Source: JBEKYD01 sp049509915 (GTDB taxonomy: Bacteria > Acidobacteriota > Terriglobia > Bryobacterales > Bryobacteraceae). From it: DNA of 9,951 nt. The DNA lies in assembly GCA_049509915.1 (NCBI GenBank), contig JBEKZL010000292.1:1-9951 (forward strand), written 5' to 3'. Under the pieces are notes generated by a model. It worked only from the letters and a program-made list of their open reading frames with translations, did not search any database and was not told the DNA's origin. Positions 1 to 7,431 of the stretch are shown in pieces. The first letter of the stretch is position 1, and each line of letters begins with the position of its first letter. The position numbers and the translations under genes were made by a program.

Positions 1-2937
1 CAGTCGTCCACTCTGGGCAGCGTAGTCGAGCCAACCCTGGTACAAGACATGCCGCTGAATAACCGCAATTTCGTTGAACTGGCCACTATGGTGCCCGGCG
101 TAAACGGCGTTGGCTACAGCACCCCCGGCACCATCATGAGCGGCACGCGGCCCGACGACCGGCGCCCCGGCTCCGAGATCTTCTCCAATGGCAATCGCGA
201 GGGTGATAACAACTTCCTTTATGACGGTGTCGATGACAACGACCGGCTTACTCTCTCCATAGTGCTGCGGCCGCCGGTCGAGGCGGTCAAGGAGTTCAAA
301 GTGCAAACCAACCTCTTCGCTGCCGATACGGGCCGCGACTCCGGCGCGATAGTGGATGTCGTCACCAAGTCCGGCACCAATTCGATCCATGGCAGCGCGT
401 TTGAGTTCCTGCAGAATTCCGACATGGACGCACGCAGCTTTTTCAACAAAGTGGGAAGTCCCTATCCCCCGTTCCGCTACAACCAATTCGGTTTCTCACT
501 GGGCGGCCCGGTATATATTCCACGCGTGTACGACGGCAGGAACAAAACGTTCTTCTTCTTTGACTATGAAGGGTACCGGAAAGGCAGCTTAGGCACTTCC
601 GTGTTCACGGTTCCAACCGCCGCCATGCGAGTCGGCGATTTTGCCGGCATCAATCCGATCTTCGACCCCCTTACGACCCAGCCCACCGGCAACACCTACA
701 CCCGCACGGAATTCCCTGGCGATCAGATTCCGGTGAGCCGGTTCGATCCGATCGCCATGAAGATGGTGAACGCCTACCCTCTTCCGACCGGGGCCGGCAT
801 AACCAATAATTACCCCGCCAACCTGCTCCAGACCCAGAACTGGAACCAGGGCGACGTGCGGGTGGACGAGCAGATCTCGTCTTCCGACAGCTTCTTTGCG
901 CGCTGGTCCGTTCAGCATACCGCCACCGTAGTGCCGAACTCCTACCCGGCCGTCCAAATCCCGGGTCTTTCGAAGGCCGTGACGGTGGGAGACGAAGCCG
1001 CGTTCGCGGGAACTTCCTTCACTCCCGACCAGCACGCCGTGGCCGACTACGTCCATGTGATTAGCCCTCGGCTGGTAAATGATCTCCGCGTCGGCTTCAG
1101 CCGTTTCGTAGTGAACTATGTCGCCCAGGGAGCCGACCCGGGGTTGAATCTCGGCAACCAACTCGGCGTGCCAAACTCGAACACCAACGCGTTTCAATCC
1201 TTGCTGCCGATCTTTTCGCCCTCCGGCTTCACCGGCGTCGGCGACAGCCGGTCCTTGCCCATCTACCGGCGGATGAACACCTTTCAGTACATCGATGGCA
1301 TGACCTGGACGCACGGCAGTCACACTCTCAAATTCGGCGGCGATTTCACCCGCCGGCAAATCACTGAATACCAGACCAACCAGGGAAATGGCCGGTTCAA
1401 TTTCAGTACCGGATTCACCGCCTCGCCAAGTGTGTCCGGTTCCGGAAACGCCATGGCCAGCATGGATCTTGGCTATCCCACCCTGATCGAGCAGGACCTG
1501 ATGCTGATCTGGCCGGGTATCCGCGGCATCGAGAGCGGTCTGTATGTCGCCGACGACTGGCACGTCACCAAGAAGCTGACATTCAACGTCGGTCTGCGTT
1601 GGGAGTATTTCAGCCCCTATACCGAGGTCCACAACTACTGGGCGAATTGGAATCCCGCCAATGGCATTGTGCAAATCGCGGGTCAGAACGGCGTCAGCGC
1701 GACTGCCGGGGTTCCGAAGACCTGGACGGATTTCGACCCCCGTTTTGGCTTCGCCTACCAAGTGAACTCACGCACCGTAATCCGCGGCGGATATGGAATC
1801 TTCTCCGACCCCAACGGCAGCGGCGCAACATTAATGCGTCTGAACCGGCAAGCGCCGTTCGGTCCCATCTACCTGGTGCAACCCGGCGACGAGTTTGTGG
1901 CCACGCGCGTCAGCCAGGGCTTTCCTGCCGTGTCGGCCGTGGTCGACTCCGAGATTACCAACCCTACCGGCAGCACGATCGGAGTCGCCCGGAACTTTAA
2001 GACCGCCGCCAGTGTGCAACAGTTCAATCTCACTTTGGAACGCCAACTGCCCTCCAACTTCCTCGTGAAAGCCGCTTATCTGGGCAATCTCGGACGCGAT
2101 CTCGCCGCTTCCTACAACCCGAATCAGCCGGTTCCCGGCCCCGGTGCCACCTTGCCGCGCGAACCCTACTACTCCATCGACCCGAACATGAGTACGGTGA
2201 ACTGGATCAGTTCCGACGGCTTGAGCAACTACAACGCGCTCCAGGTGTCGGCGGAAAAACGTCTCAGCCGGGGCCTGTCAATGCTCGTCGCCTACACCTG
2301 GGAACACGGCATCGACAACACCGGCACGGAGTTCAGCGGCGGTTATTCGCCCCCGCAGAATCCGGCCTGCCGTAACTGCGACCGCGGCAATTCCAATTCC
2401 GATATTCGCCAGCGCTTCACCGCCAACTATACGTATCAGCTGCCGTGGGGCAAGAGGCGGGAGTTCCTCAATCATGGCGGCGCCAGCAACCTGATTCTGG
2501 GCGGCTGGCAGCTGAACGGTTTCGTGACGGCGCAGACCGGCCTCCCATTCACGCCGACCCTTCAGACCTCGACGACAAACACCGGCACTACGAGCCGTCC
2601 GAATTGCATCGGCCCTAGCAGCCTGGCATCCGGCCGGAGCATTAGCGACTGGTTTAACGTTGCGTCCTTTGTCTCGCCGCCACTCTATACCTTCGGCAAC
2701 TGCGGCCGCAATACCGTGTTCGGACCCGGCCGCGTGAACCTGGACCTGTCGCTGTTCAAGGACTTTACGCTCCACGAGAACGCCTTCTTAGAGTTCCGCG
2801 CGGAAGCGTTCAATGCTTTTAACACACCGCAGTTCAGCACGCCCAGCGGCTTGATCGGTAATCCGGCCGCGCCCGTCATCTCAGCGATTGTCGGCAATCC
2901 GCGGCTAATGCAAGTCTCGCTGCGACTACAGTTTTGA
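1..2937 (+). CDS. TonB-dependent receptor, Oar-like outer-membrane protein (5' end outside the window)
   Basis: The frame is open from base 1, so the gene begins upstream; the ATG at 49 is internal. 978 residues are visible. They start in the TonB plug domain (PLNNRNFVELATMVPGV near residue 18; NFLYDGVDDND near 71-82; GAIVDVVTKSGTN at 115-127). The QFGFSLGGPVY (162-172) and KTFFFFDYEGYR (182-193) signatures of Oar-type receptors follow, then a long beta-barrel. The end is typical of the family: FLEFRAEAFNAFNTPQF (929-945) and a terminal Phe, the usual outer-membrane barrel C-terminus. In this family the missing N-terminus normally holds a signal peptide and a carboxypeptidase-regulatory-like domain. 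These proteins sit in the outer membrane and take up large or scarce substrates using TonB/ExbBD energy. The substrate cannot be read from the sequence; the secreted MBL and cupin proteins downstream may act on it (inference). Confidence 0.95.
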   Translation, partial: QSSTLGSVVEPTLVQDMPLNNRNFVELATMVPGVNGVGYSTPGTIMSGTRPDDRRPGSEIFSNGNREGDNNFLYDGVDDNDRLTLSIVLRPPVEAVKEFKVQTNLFAADTGRDSGAIVDVVTKSGTNSIHGSAFEFLQNSDMDARSFFNKVGSPYPPFRYNQFGFSLGGPVYIPRVYDGRNKTFFFFDYEGYRKGSLGTSVFTVPTAAMRVGDFAGINPIFDPLTTQPTGNTYTRTEFPGDQIPVSRFDPIAMKMVNAYPLPTGAGITNNYPANLLQTQNWNQGDVRVDEQISSSDSFFARWSVQHTATVVPNSYPAVQIPGLSKAVTVGDEAAFAGTSFTPDQHAVADYVHVISPRLVNDLRVGFSRFVVNYVAQGADPGLNLGNQLGVPNSNTNAFQSLLPIFSPSGFTGVGDSRSLPIYRRMNTFQYIDGMTWTHGSHTLKFGGDFTRRQITEYQTNQGNGRFNFSTGFTASPSVSGSGNAMASMDLGYPTLIEQDLMLIWPGIRGIESGLYVADDWHVTKKLTFNVGLRWEYFSPYTEVHNYWANWNPANGIVQIAGQNGVSATAGVPKTWTDFDPRFGFAYQVNSRTVIRGGYGIFSDPNGSGATLMRLNRQAPFGPIYLVQPGDEFVATRVSQGFPAVSAVVDSEITNPTGSTIGVARNFKTAASVQQFNLTLERQLPSNFLVKAAYLGNLGRDLAASYNPNQPVPGPGATLPREPYYSIDPNMSTVNWISSDGLSNYNALQVSAEKRLSRGLSMLVAYTWEHGIDNTGTEFSGGYSPPQNPACRNCDRGNSNSDIRQRFTANYTYQLPWGKRREFLNHGGASNLILGGWQLNGFVTAQTGLPFTPTLQTSTTNTGTTSRPNCIGPSSLASGRSISDWFNVASFVSPPLYTFGNCGRNTVFGPGRVNLDLSLFKDFTLHENAFLEFRAEAFNAFNTPQFSTPSGLIGNPAAPVISAIVGNPRLMQVSLRLQF

Positions 2938-2946
2938 CAAACGCGT

Positions 2947-2994
2947 GCGCGCCGCATGCCTCGCGCCTGATCGACGGAAGGGGCATGTGCGCGC
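2947..2994. terminator. Imperfect GC-rich hairpin between receptor and MBL gene
   Basis: The arms GCGCGC (2947-2952) plus CATGCC (2955-2960) pair with GGCATG (2982-2987) plus GCGCGC (2989-2994). This gives 12 pairs interrupted by a CG/T internal loop, with a 21-nt apical loop. It begins 10 nt after the receptor stop codon. There is no T-tract after it, so it is not a classical intrinsic terminator. It could attenuate transcription, stabilise the receptor mRNA 3' end, or be chance in GC-rich DNA. Confidence 0.3.
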
Positions 2995-3027
2995 CCACGA
3001 GAAAGAGCCCGGGTGGAGAATCTCACC

Positions 3028-4125
3028 ATGCGAATCGTATCTGCGATGAGGACTTCTTCGGTCGCCGTCCTGGTTGTTCTATTCGCCGCGGCGCTCGCGG
3101 CGGCTAAGACCCTGGATGTGTATGTAATCGACGCGGAGGGAGGGAAAGCCACGCTGGTGGTAACCCCGTCGGGCCAATCCATGGTCGTGGACGCCGGTTA
3201 TGCGGGGTTCATCAACGAGAAGTCTCAAGTCATCCAACCGAATGACCTGGAGGCCGACCGGATCATCCGTGTGGTTAAACTCGCCAAGGTGAAGCAAATC
3301 GACTACCTCGTGGTGAGTCACTTTCACAACGACCACGCCGAGAATATTCCGAAACTGGTTGCCAAGCTCGGCATACCGGTGCGCCATTTCGTAGACCACG
3401 GTCCGCCGCAACAGCAGGACCCGCTCACCCAGAACCTCTACAAAACCTATCTCGATAGCATCGGGGGCGCGCAGCGGATCACCGTTAAGCCGGGGGACAT
3501 GATCCCGCTGAACGGCGTTCAAGTGGAGGTGTTGACTTCGGCGGGCGAAACGATTCGGAGCCCCCTGCCCGGCGCCGGGGCTCCCAATGATTTGTGCGGG
3601 GCCCCTCCCACCAGGCCCGACCGGGGCGAGAACCCCGCTTCGGTCGGCCTGCTATACACCTTCGGGAAATTTCGCATGATCGATCTTGCCGACTTGACCA
3701 AGGGCAAGGAATATGAGTTGATGTGTCCGAACAACCTGGTGGGAGCAGTGGACCTATACATGGTAAGCCACCACGGCTGGGACTTATCCAACTCCGCTTT
3801 GTTGGTGCACGCGCTCCATCCGCAGGTGGCGGTCATGAGTAACGGGGCGAAGAAAGGGAACATGCCGGCGGTGGTCAAGGTCTTGCGGAGTTCGCCGGGG
3901 CTTAAGGATGTCTGGCAGATTCATTACAGCGTGGACGGCGGAAAAGAGAATAACACCTCGCCGGACTTGATTGCCAACCCGCAAGAGCAGCCCGATCCGC
4001 GGAGCTTCGGGTTTGTCCTCAATGACAACGCCAATTTCATTAAGATCTCGGCGCGAGAGGACGGAACCTTTACCGTCACCAACAGCCGGAACGGAGTTAG
4101 TAAGACGTACAAGCACGGCGACTAA
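3028..4125 (+). CDS. Secreted metallo-beta-lactamase-fold hydrolase, ComEC/Rec2-like
   Basis: The protein has 365 residues with an N-terminal signal peptide (hydrophobic VAVLVVLFAAALAAA, then mature KTLDVYVID), so it is probably periplasmic. The zinc motif HFHNDH lies at residues 98-103 (H98, H100, D102, H103) after the strand IDYLVVS. Further candidate metal ligands are D219/D222 in MIDLADLTKG and H248/H249 in MVSHHGWD. This arrangement and the SNGAKKGN region resemble the MBL domain of ComEC-type proteins, here as a free-standing secreted enzyme without the ComEC membrane channel. Family members hydrolyse phosphodiesters or other esters; the real substrate is unknown. I prefer ATG 3028, which has a GGTGGAGA purine-rich site about 10 nt upstream, to the in-frame GTG 3013. 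ATG 3046 is a further option that keeps the signal peptide core. Its stop is 15 nt before the next start, indicating co-transcription with the cupins. Confidence 0.88.
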   Translation: MRIVSAMRTSSVAVLVVLFAAALAAAKTLDVYVIDAEGGKATLVVTPSGQSMVVDAGYAGFINEKSQVIQPNDLEADRIIRVVKLAKVKQIDYLVVSHFHNDHAENIPKLVAKLGIPVRHFVDHGPPQQQDPLTQNLYKTYLDSIGGAQRITVKPGDMIPLNGVQVEVLTSAGETIRSPLPGAGAPNDLCGAPPTRPDRGENPASVGLLYTFGKFRMIDLADLTKGKEYELMCPNNLVGAVDLYMVSHHGWDLSNSALLVHALHPQVAVMSNGAKKGNMPAVVKVLRSSPGLKDVWQIHYSVDGGKENNTSPDLIANPQEQPDPRSFGFVLNDNANFIKISAREDGTFTVTNSRNGVSKTYKHGD

Positions 4126-4140
4126 AAGGGGAGAACAAGA

Positions 4141-5073
4141 ATGAAGACATTTTGTCTCGCGATCGCATGGGTCGCGCTGCTGGCTGGACGCGAGCCGCTG
4201 GCTCAGCGCATCGTCCACACCGATCCCACCAAGTACCGGCCCATGAAGGCGGTTCACAACGGAGCGGGCCAACTGGACTATATGGCATTGTTCGACTATC
4301 ATTCACTCGATACCAATTTGTTCTTTCTGCACAGGGGCGTTATCGAGCCGAAGAGTGGCATTGGTGCCCACTTCCACAACCAATGCGAAGAGATGTTCAT
4401 GATTTTCGACGGTGAGGCGCAGTTCACGATTGACGGCCGGACGTCGGTGTTGAAGGGACCCGCCGGCGCCCCTTGCCGGATGGGGCATTCGCACGCCATT
4501 TATAACGCTACCGACAAGCCGGTTCAGTGGATGAATATCAATGTGTCGGCGATGAAGGGCACTTACGACGCCTTCAACCTCGACGACCCTCGCGTAGACG
4601 TGCAACTCGATCCCATACCGGTTTTTATGGCGATGCGGCTCGACCGCGGCCTGCTGCGCCCGGTGAACGGCATGAACGGCGGGAAGGGGACCGTGGAGTA
4701 TCGCCGTGCGCTGGACACTTCGGTTTTTCTTGGCCCGTGGGCTTATGTGGACCATCTGCTGCTTCCGCCAGGCACCTCGACAGGCCCCCATCTTCATCGG
4801 GAAGAGGCCGAATTCTACTACGTCATGAATGGCCAGGGCTCGGTGACGATGTCCGCCGCAGGCCCACCCAGTGGCGCCGCAACCAATTCCGAGACCGCCG
4901 AGATCCATGCCGGCGACGCCATTCCGATTCAGTTGGGCGAAGCGCATTCCTTCGCCAATACCGGGGACGCGCCTCTGGAATTCATGATCGTCGGCGTGTC
5001 ACGCGATGCCACCAGGAGGGTGGACACCGTGGACGTCCTCAGTCTTTTCCCCCGGGGCGGCAGGGGGAACTGA
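4141..5073 (+). CDS. Secreted bicupin protein, copy 1
   Basis: The protein has 310 residues: a signal peptide (MKTFCLAIAWVALLAG with a likely cut near PLA-QR) and two cupin barrels. Cupin 1 has GAHFHNQCEEMFMIFDG with putative metal ligands H77, H79 and E83/E84, and a later MGHSHAIYN strand. Cupin 2 has GPHLHREEAEFYYVMNG with H217, H219 and E224, and a later LGEAHSF histidine. Both barrels therefore keep a complete-looking His-His-Glu-His set, consistent with a double metal-binding bicupin (dioxygenase, decarboxylase, isomerase or binding protein). The start is supported by GGGGAGA about 8 nt upstream. The gene is 15 nt after the MBL gene and 39 nt before its paralogue. Compared with copy 2 it carries an extra Ala/Gly/Ser/Pro-rich insert (SAAGPPSGAATNS) in cupin 2. 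The C-terminus PRGGRGN resembles the Gly/Arg-rich end of copy 2. Substrate unknown. Confidence 0.85.
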   Translation: MKTFCLAIAWVALLAGREPLAQRIVHTDPTKYRPMKAVHNGAGQLDYMALFDYHSLDTNLFFLHRGVIEPKSGIGAHFHNQCEEMFMIFDGEAQFTIDGRTSVLKGPAGAPCRMGHSHAIYNATDKPVQWMNINVSAMKGTYDAFNLDDPRVDVQLDPIPVFMAMRLDRGLLRPVNGMNGGKGTVEYRRALDTSVFLGPWAYVDHLLLPPGTSTGPHLHREEAEFYYVMNGQGSVTMSAAGPPSGAATNSETAEIHAGDAIPIQLGEAHSFANTGDAPLEFMIVGVSRDATRRVDTVDVLSLFPRGGRGN

Positions 5074-5112
5074 TCCGGCTTGCCCGGCCCTCGGATTCAC
5101 CGGAGGTTAGCG

Positions 5113-6003
5113 ATGAAGAAAGCACTGATTCTGATTGTCGCGCTGGCAGTCCCGCTGTTATCCCGGGACCCGCTGGCTCAGCGGATTGGACATACCGATC
5201 CCGCCAAATATACGCGTAGCCGCTCCCATGCAAGTGCCGGCGACATGGCCTGCGAGACTCTCCTGCCTGGCAACGCACTCACCACGAACCTGGATTTCAT
5301 GCATCGCTGCCAAATCATGCCGGGCGGTGGCGTAGGGCATCATTTCCACAACCAGTGCGAGGAGATGTTCGTCATTTTCGATGGACAGGCGGAGTTTACC
5401 ATCGATGGGCGGACCTCGGTCTTGAAGGGCACGGTGGGCGCTCCCTGCCGAATGGGCCATTCGCACGCGATTTACAACCCGTCGGACCGTCCGGTGGAGT
5501 TCATGAACATCAACGTGACCGCGGTCAAGGGGAAATACGACGCATTCAACCTTGACGACGCCCGCATCAATGTCGCCAGCAAGGATCCCATTCCCGTATT
5601 CATGACCATGCGGCTTGATAAGGAGCTGCTGCGAGCGGTCGAGGGCTATCACGGCGGAGAAGGCACGGCGCGGTATCGGCGGGCGCTGGACCCAAGCGTG
5701 TTTCAAACCAATTGGGCCTATATGGATCATCTGCTGCTGCCCCCAGGCGCTTCGGAAGGTCTGCACCGGCATCCCGGGATCGAAGAAGTTTATTACGTCC
5801 TGAACGGCGACGGCCAGGCGCAAGTGAACGGCGAAACGGCCGAGATCCACAAGGGCGACGCAGTGCCCGTCCTGTTGAACGAAATCCACTCGTTCCACAA
5901 CAACAGTCCGGGAGATCTTGAATTCATGATCGTCGGAATCGCCACCCAGAAAGGCGTCCTCGATACGGTGCTCGGCGGAATGGGCGGGCGCGGCGGCCAA
6001 TAG
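5113..6003 (+). CDS. Secreted bicupin protein, copy 2 (tandem paralogue)
   Basis: The protein has 296 residues and is clearly homologous along its full length to the preceding gene. Both share LAQRI near the signal cleavage site, HFHNQCEEMF, FTIDGRTSVLKG, GAPCRMGHSHAIYN, YDAFNLDD, DPIPVFM and WAY(V/M)DHLLLPPG. The signal peptide is MKKALILIVALAVPLLS. Cupin 1 ligands are H77, H79 and E83/E84; cupin 2 has LHRHPGIEEVYYVLNG with H218, H220 and E224/E225, plus a later NEIHSFHN histidine. The true start is ATG 5113, which has GGAGG at 5102-5106 and begins a proper signal peptide. The upstream in-frame TTG at 5080 would bury the signal peptide and is rejected. The protein ends in a Gly/Arg-rich tail (GGMGGRGGQ). 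It is the last gene of the presumed MBL-bicupin-bicupin operon. The pair arose by tandem duplication and may form a heteromer or have split substrate ranges (inference). Confidence 0.85.
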   Translation: MKKALILIVALAVPLLSRDPLAQRIGHTDPAKYTRSRSHASAGDMACETLLPGNALTTNLDFMHRCQIMPGGGVGHHFHNQCEEMFVIFDGQAEFTIDGRTSVLKGTVGAPCRMGHSHAIYNPSDRPVEFMNINVTAVKGKYDAFNLDDARINVASKDPIPVFMTMRLDKELLRAVEGYHGGEGTARYRRALDPSVFQTNWAYMDHLLLPPGASEGLHRHPGIEEVYYVLNGDGQAQVNGETAEIHKGDAVPVLLNEIHSFHNNSPGDLEFMIVGIATQKGVLDTVLGGMGGRGGQ

Positions 6004-6050
6004 CCTGCGCCGCGCCGATCTCCCCGGCTACTGGCGACACGCAACAAATC

Positions 6051-6062
6051 CGTTGTACAACG
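6051..6062. promoter_or_regulatory. 12-bp perfect palindrome CGTTGTACAACG upstream of the aminotransferase
   Basis: CGTTGTACAACG is its own reverse complement. It ends 63 nt before the ATG of the aminotransferase gene and upstream of the proposed -35 region. A perfect 12-bp palindrome in a short intergenic gap suits an operator for a dimeric regulator. The same CAAC/GTTG half-sites recur at 6042, 6091, 6097 and 6105, which strengthens the case. The regulator is unknown. Confidence 0.45.
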
Positions 6063-6088
6063 CAAGGCGTTTCCTGGCGGCCCTGGCC

Positions 6089-6118
6089 TTCAACAGGTTG
6101 GTTCCAACTCGGTACAAT
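6089..6118 (+). promoter_or_regulatory. Promoter of the aminotransferase gene, with inverted repeat in the spacer
   Basis: TACAAT (6113-6118) matches the -10 consensus at five of six bases. A weak -35, TTCAAC (6089-6094), lies 18 bp upstream. The spacer holds the inverted repeat GTTGG-TT-CCAAC (6097-6108), so a bound protein would block RNA polymerase. The expected transcription start is at or within a base or two of A6126, the A of the ATG. An in-frame TAA sits immediately before that ATG and no Shine-Dalgarno sequence is present, so the transcript is probably leaderless. Confidence 0.5.
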
Positions 6119-6125
6119 GGCTTAA

Positions 6126-7313
6126 ATGCCCGATTTTTCCCAGCCGTTTTATCGAATTCAGAAACTCCCCCCGTACGTGTTCGCCGTCATCAACGAGATG
6201 CGGGCAAAGGCGCGGGCCGCGCAGATCGACGTGATCGATCTGGGGATGGGCAACCCGGACGGCGCTACGCCCAAAGTCGTAGTCAACAAGCTGATCGAGG
6301 CCGCGCGCAATCCGCGCAATCACCGGTATTCGCAATCGCGAGGGATTCCGCGGCTACGGGAAGAGATTGTGCTGCGGTACCAGAACAAATACGGCGTTGC
6401 GCTCGATGCCGAAAAAGAAGCCATTGTCACCATCGGCGCCAAGGACGCGCTGGCACACCTGTTGTTTGCCACCATCGGACCGGGCGACGCAGTAGTGTCC
6501 CCGAATCCCGCCTATCCGATTCACCAGTACGGCGTGCTGATGGCCGAGGGGCAGGCCTATGTGCTGCCGATGCCCGACCCGGCTACCTTCCTCGATGCGC
6601 TCGAGACCGTCTACCGGACCGCGCTGCAGAAGCCCAAGCTGATCCTCATCAGCTTCCCCCACAACCCGACGACGGTATGCGTTGAGATGGACTTTATGCG
6701 GGAGATCGTGCGCCTGGCACACCATCACGGCACCATGATCGTCCACGATTTCGCCTACGCCGACCTCGGTTTCGACGGTTACCAGCCGCCCAGCATTTTG
6801 CAGGTTGAGGGCGCCAAGGATGTAGCTGTTGAGATTTTTTCCATGTCGAAGAGCTACAACATGGCGGGGTGGCGGGTGGGGTTCTGCCTGGGCAATCCGC
6901 GCATGATTGCGGCACTGGCGCGGATTAAGAGTTACCTCGACTACGGCGTATTCCAGCCGATTCAGATCGCTTCCATCATCGCGTTGCGCGAGTGCGAAGA
7001 GGACACCCAGAAGATCCGGTGCATGTATCAGAAGCGGCGCGACGTGCTGGTGAAAGGTTTGACCCAGGCCGGTTGGCCGGTGGAAAAGCCGCGCGGCTCC
7101 ATGTTTCTTTGGGCGCCGATTCCGGAACGCTTCCGCGCCATGGGCTCGCTGGAATTCTCGAAGCTGGTTCTGGAAAAGGCGCTGGCGGCGGTTTCTCCGG
7201 GCATCGGGTTCGGCCCGCTGGGGGAAGGCTACGTCCGGTTCGCCCTGGTGGAAAACGAGCAACGCATTCGGCAGGCCACGCGTTCGATAGGGCAATTCTT
7301 GGCTAAGGCGTAA
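6126..7313 (+). CDS. alaC: Alanine aminotransferase, AlaC-like (class I/II PLP-dependent)
   Basis: The protein has 395 residues and no signal peptide, so it is cytoplasmic. It is a fold-type I aminotransferase. The PLP-forming lysine is K242 in SMSKSYNMAGWRVGF. N180 (SFPHNPTT), D208 and Y211 (HDFAYADLGFDG) are the expected cofactor contacts, and R371 (YVRFALVENEQRI) is the expected substrate-carboxylate arginine. The N-terminus (RIQKLPPYVFAVINEM, then IDVIDLGMGNPDG) and the motif around K242 fit the AlaC/YfdZ branch, which transfers the amino group between glutamate and pyruvate to make alanine. Related LL-diaminopimelate or aspartate aminotransferases cannot be fully excluded. The start is fixed by an in-frame TAA directly before ATG 6126; there is no ribosome binding site. 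It is 122 nt from the cupin operon and has its own promoter, so it is probably a separate transcription unit. Confidence 0.85.
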   Translation: MPDFSQPFYRIQKLPPYVFAVINEMRAKARAAQIDVIDLGMGNPDGATPKVVVNKLIEAARNPRNHRYSQSRGIPRLREEIVLRYQNKYGVALDAEKEAIVTIGAKDALAHLLFATIGPGDAVVSPNPAYPIHQYGVLMAEGQAYVLPMPDPATFLDALETVYRTALQKPKLILISFPHNPTTVCVEMDFMREIVRLAHHHGTMIVHDFAYADLGFDGYQPPSILQVEGAKDVAVEIFSMSKSYNMAGWRVGFCLGNPRMIAALARIKSYLDYGVFQPIQIASIIALRECEEDTQKIRCMYQKRRDVLVKGLTQAGWPVEKPRGSMFLWAPIPERFRAMGSLEFSKLVLEKALAAVSPGIGFGPLGEGYVRFALVENEQRIRQATRSIGQFLAKA

Positions 7314-7347
7314 ACTGGTATCTGGCTGCCATTGTTCCGCAAATTAC

Positions 7348-7369
7348 TTAGTACTGTTTGGGGTACTGA
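7348..7369. promoter_or_regulatory. Repeat/hairpin element upstream of the PEP-CTERM gene
   Basis: TTAGTAC (7348-7354) can pair with GTACTGA (7363-7369), seven pairs including one G-U, around an 8-nt loop. Read as DNA, the same stretch is a direct repeat GTACTG-6 nt-GTACTG (7351-7356 and 7363-7368). It lies 34 nt after the aminotransferase stop and 62 nt before the PEP-CTERM start. It could be a weak terminator (TATTTT follows 5 nt later) or an activator site; the sequence does not decide. Confidence 0.3.
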
Positions 7370-7431
7370 CCGTCTATTTTGGGGGCGCTGAATAACCGGG
7401 ACGGGCGTACACTCATGGTGAGGAGCCTGAA

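Noticed and set aside
589..1761. 390-codon minus-strand open frame
   Set aside because: Antisense shadow of the TonB-dependent receptor; composition is a product of GC-rich codon structure, with no recognisable domain.
3013..3030. GTG start at 3013 for the MBL protein
   Set aside because: It overlaps the likely ribosome site and adds five residues before a normal signal peptide; ATG 3028 fits better.
5158..6000. 280-codon minus-strand open frame and its counterpart at 4303-4947
   Set aside because: Both are antisense to the two paralogous cupin genes and resemble each other only because the cupins do.
7327..7345. Sigma-54 promoter upstream of the PEP-CTERM gene (TGGCTGCCATTGTTC)
   Set aside because: The GG and GC elements are not at the required spacing and the -12 element is poor.
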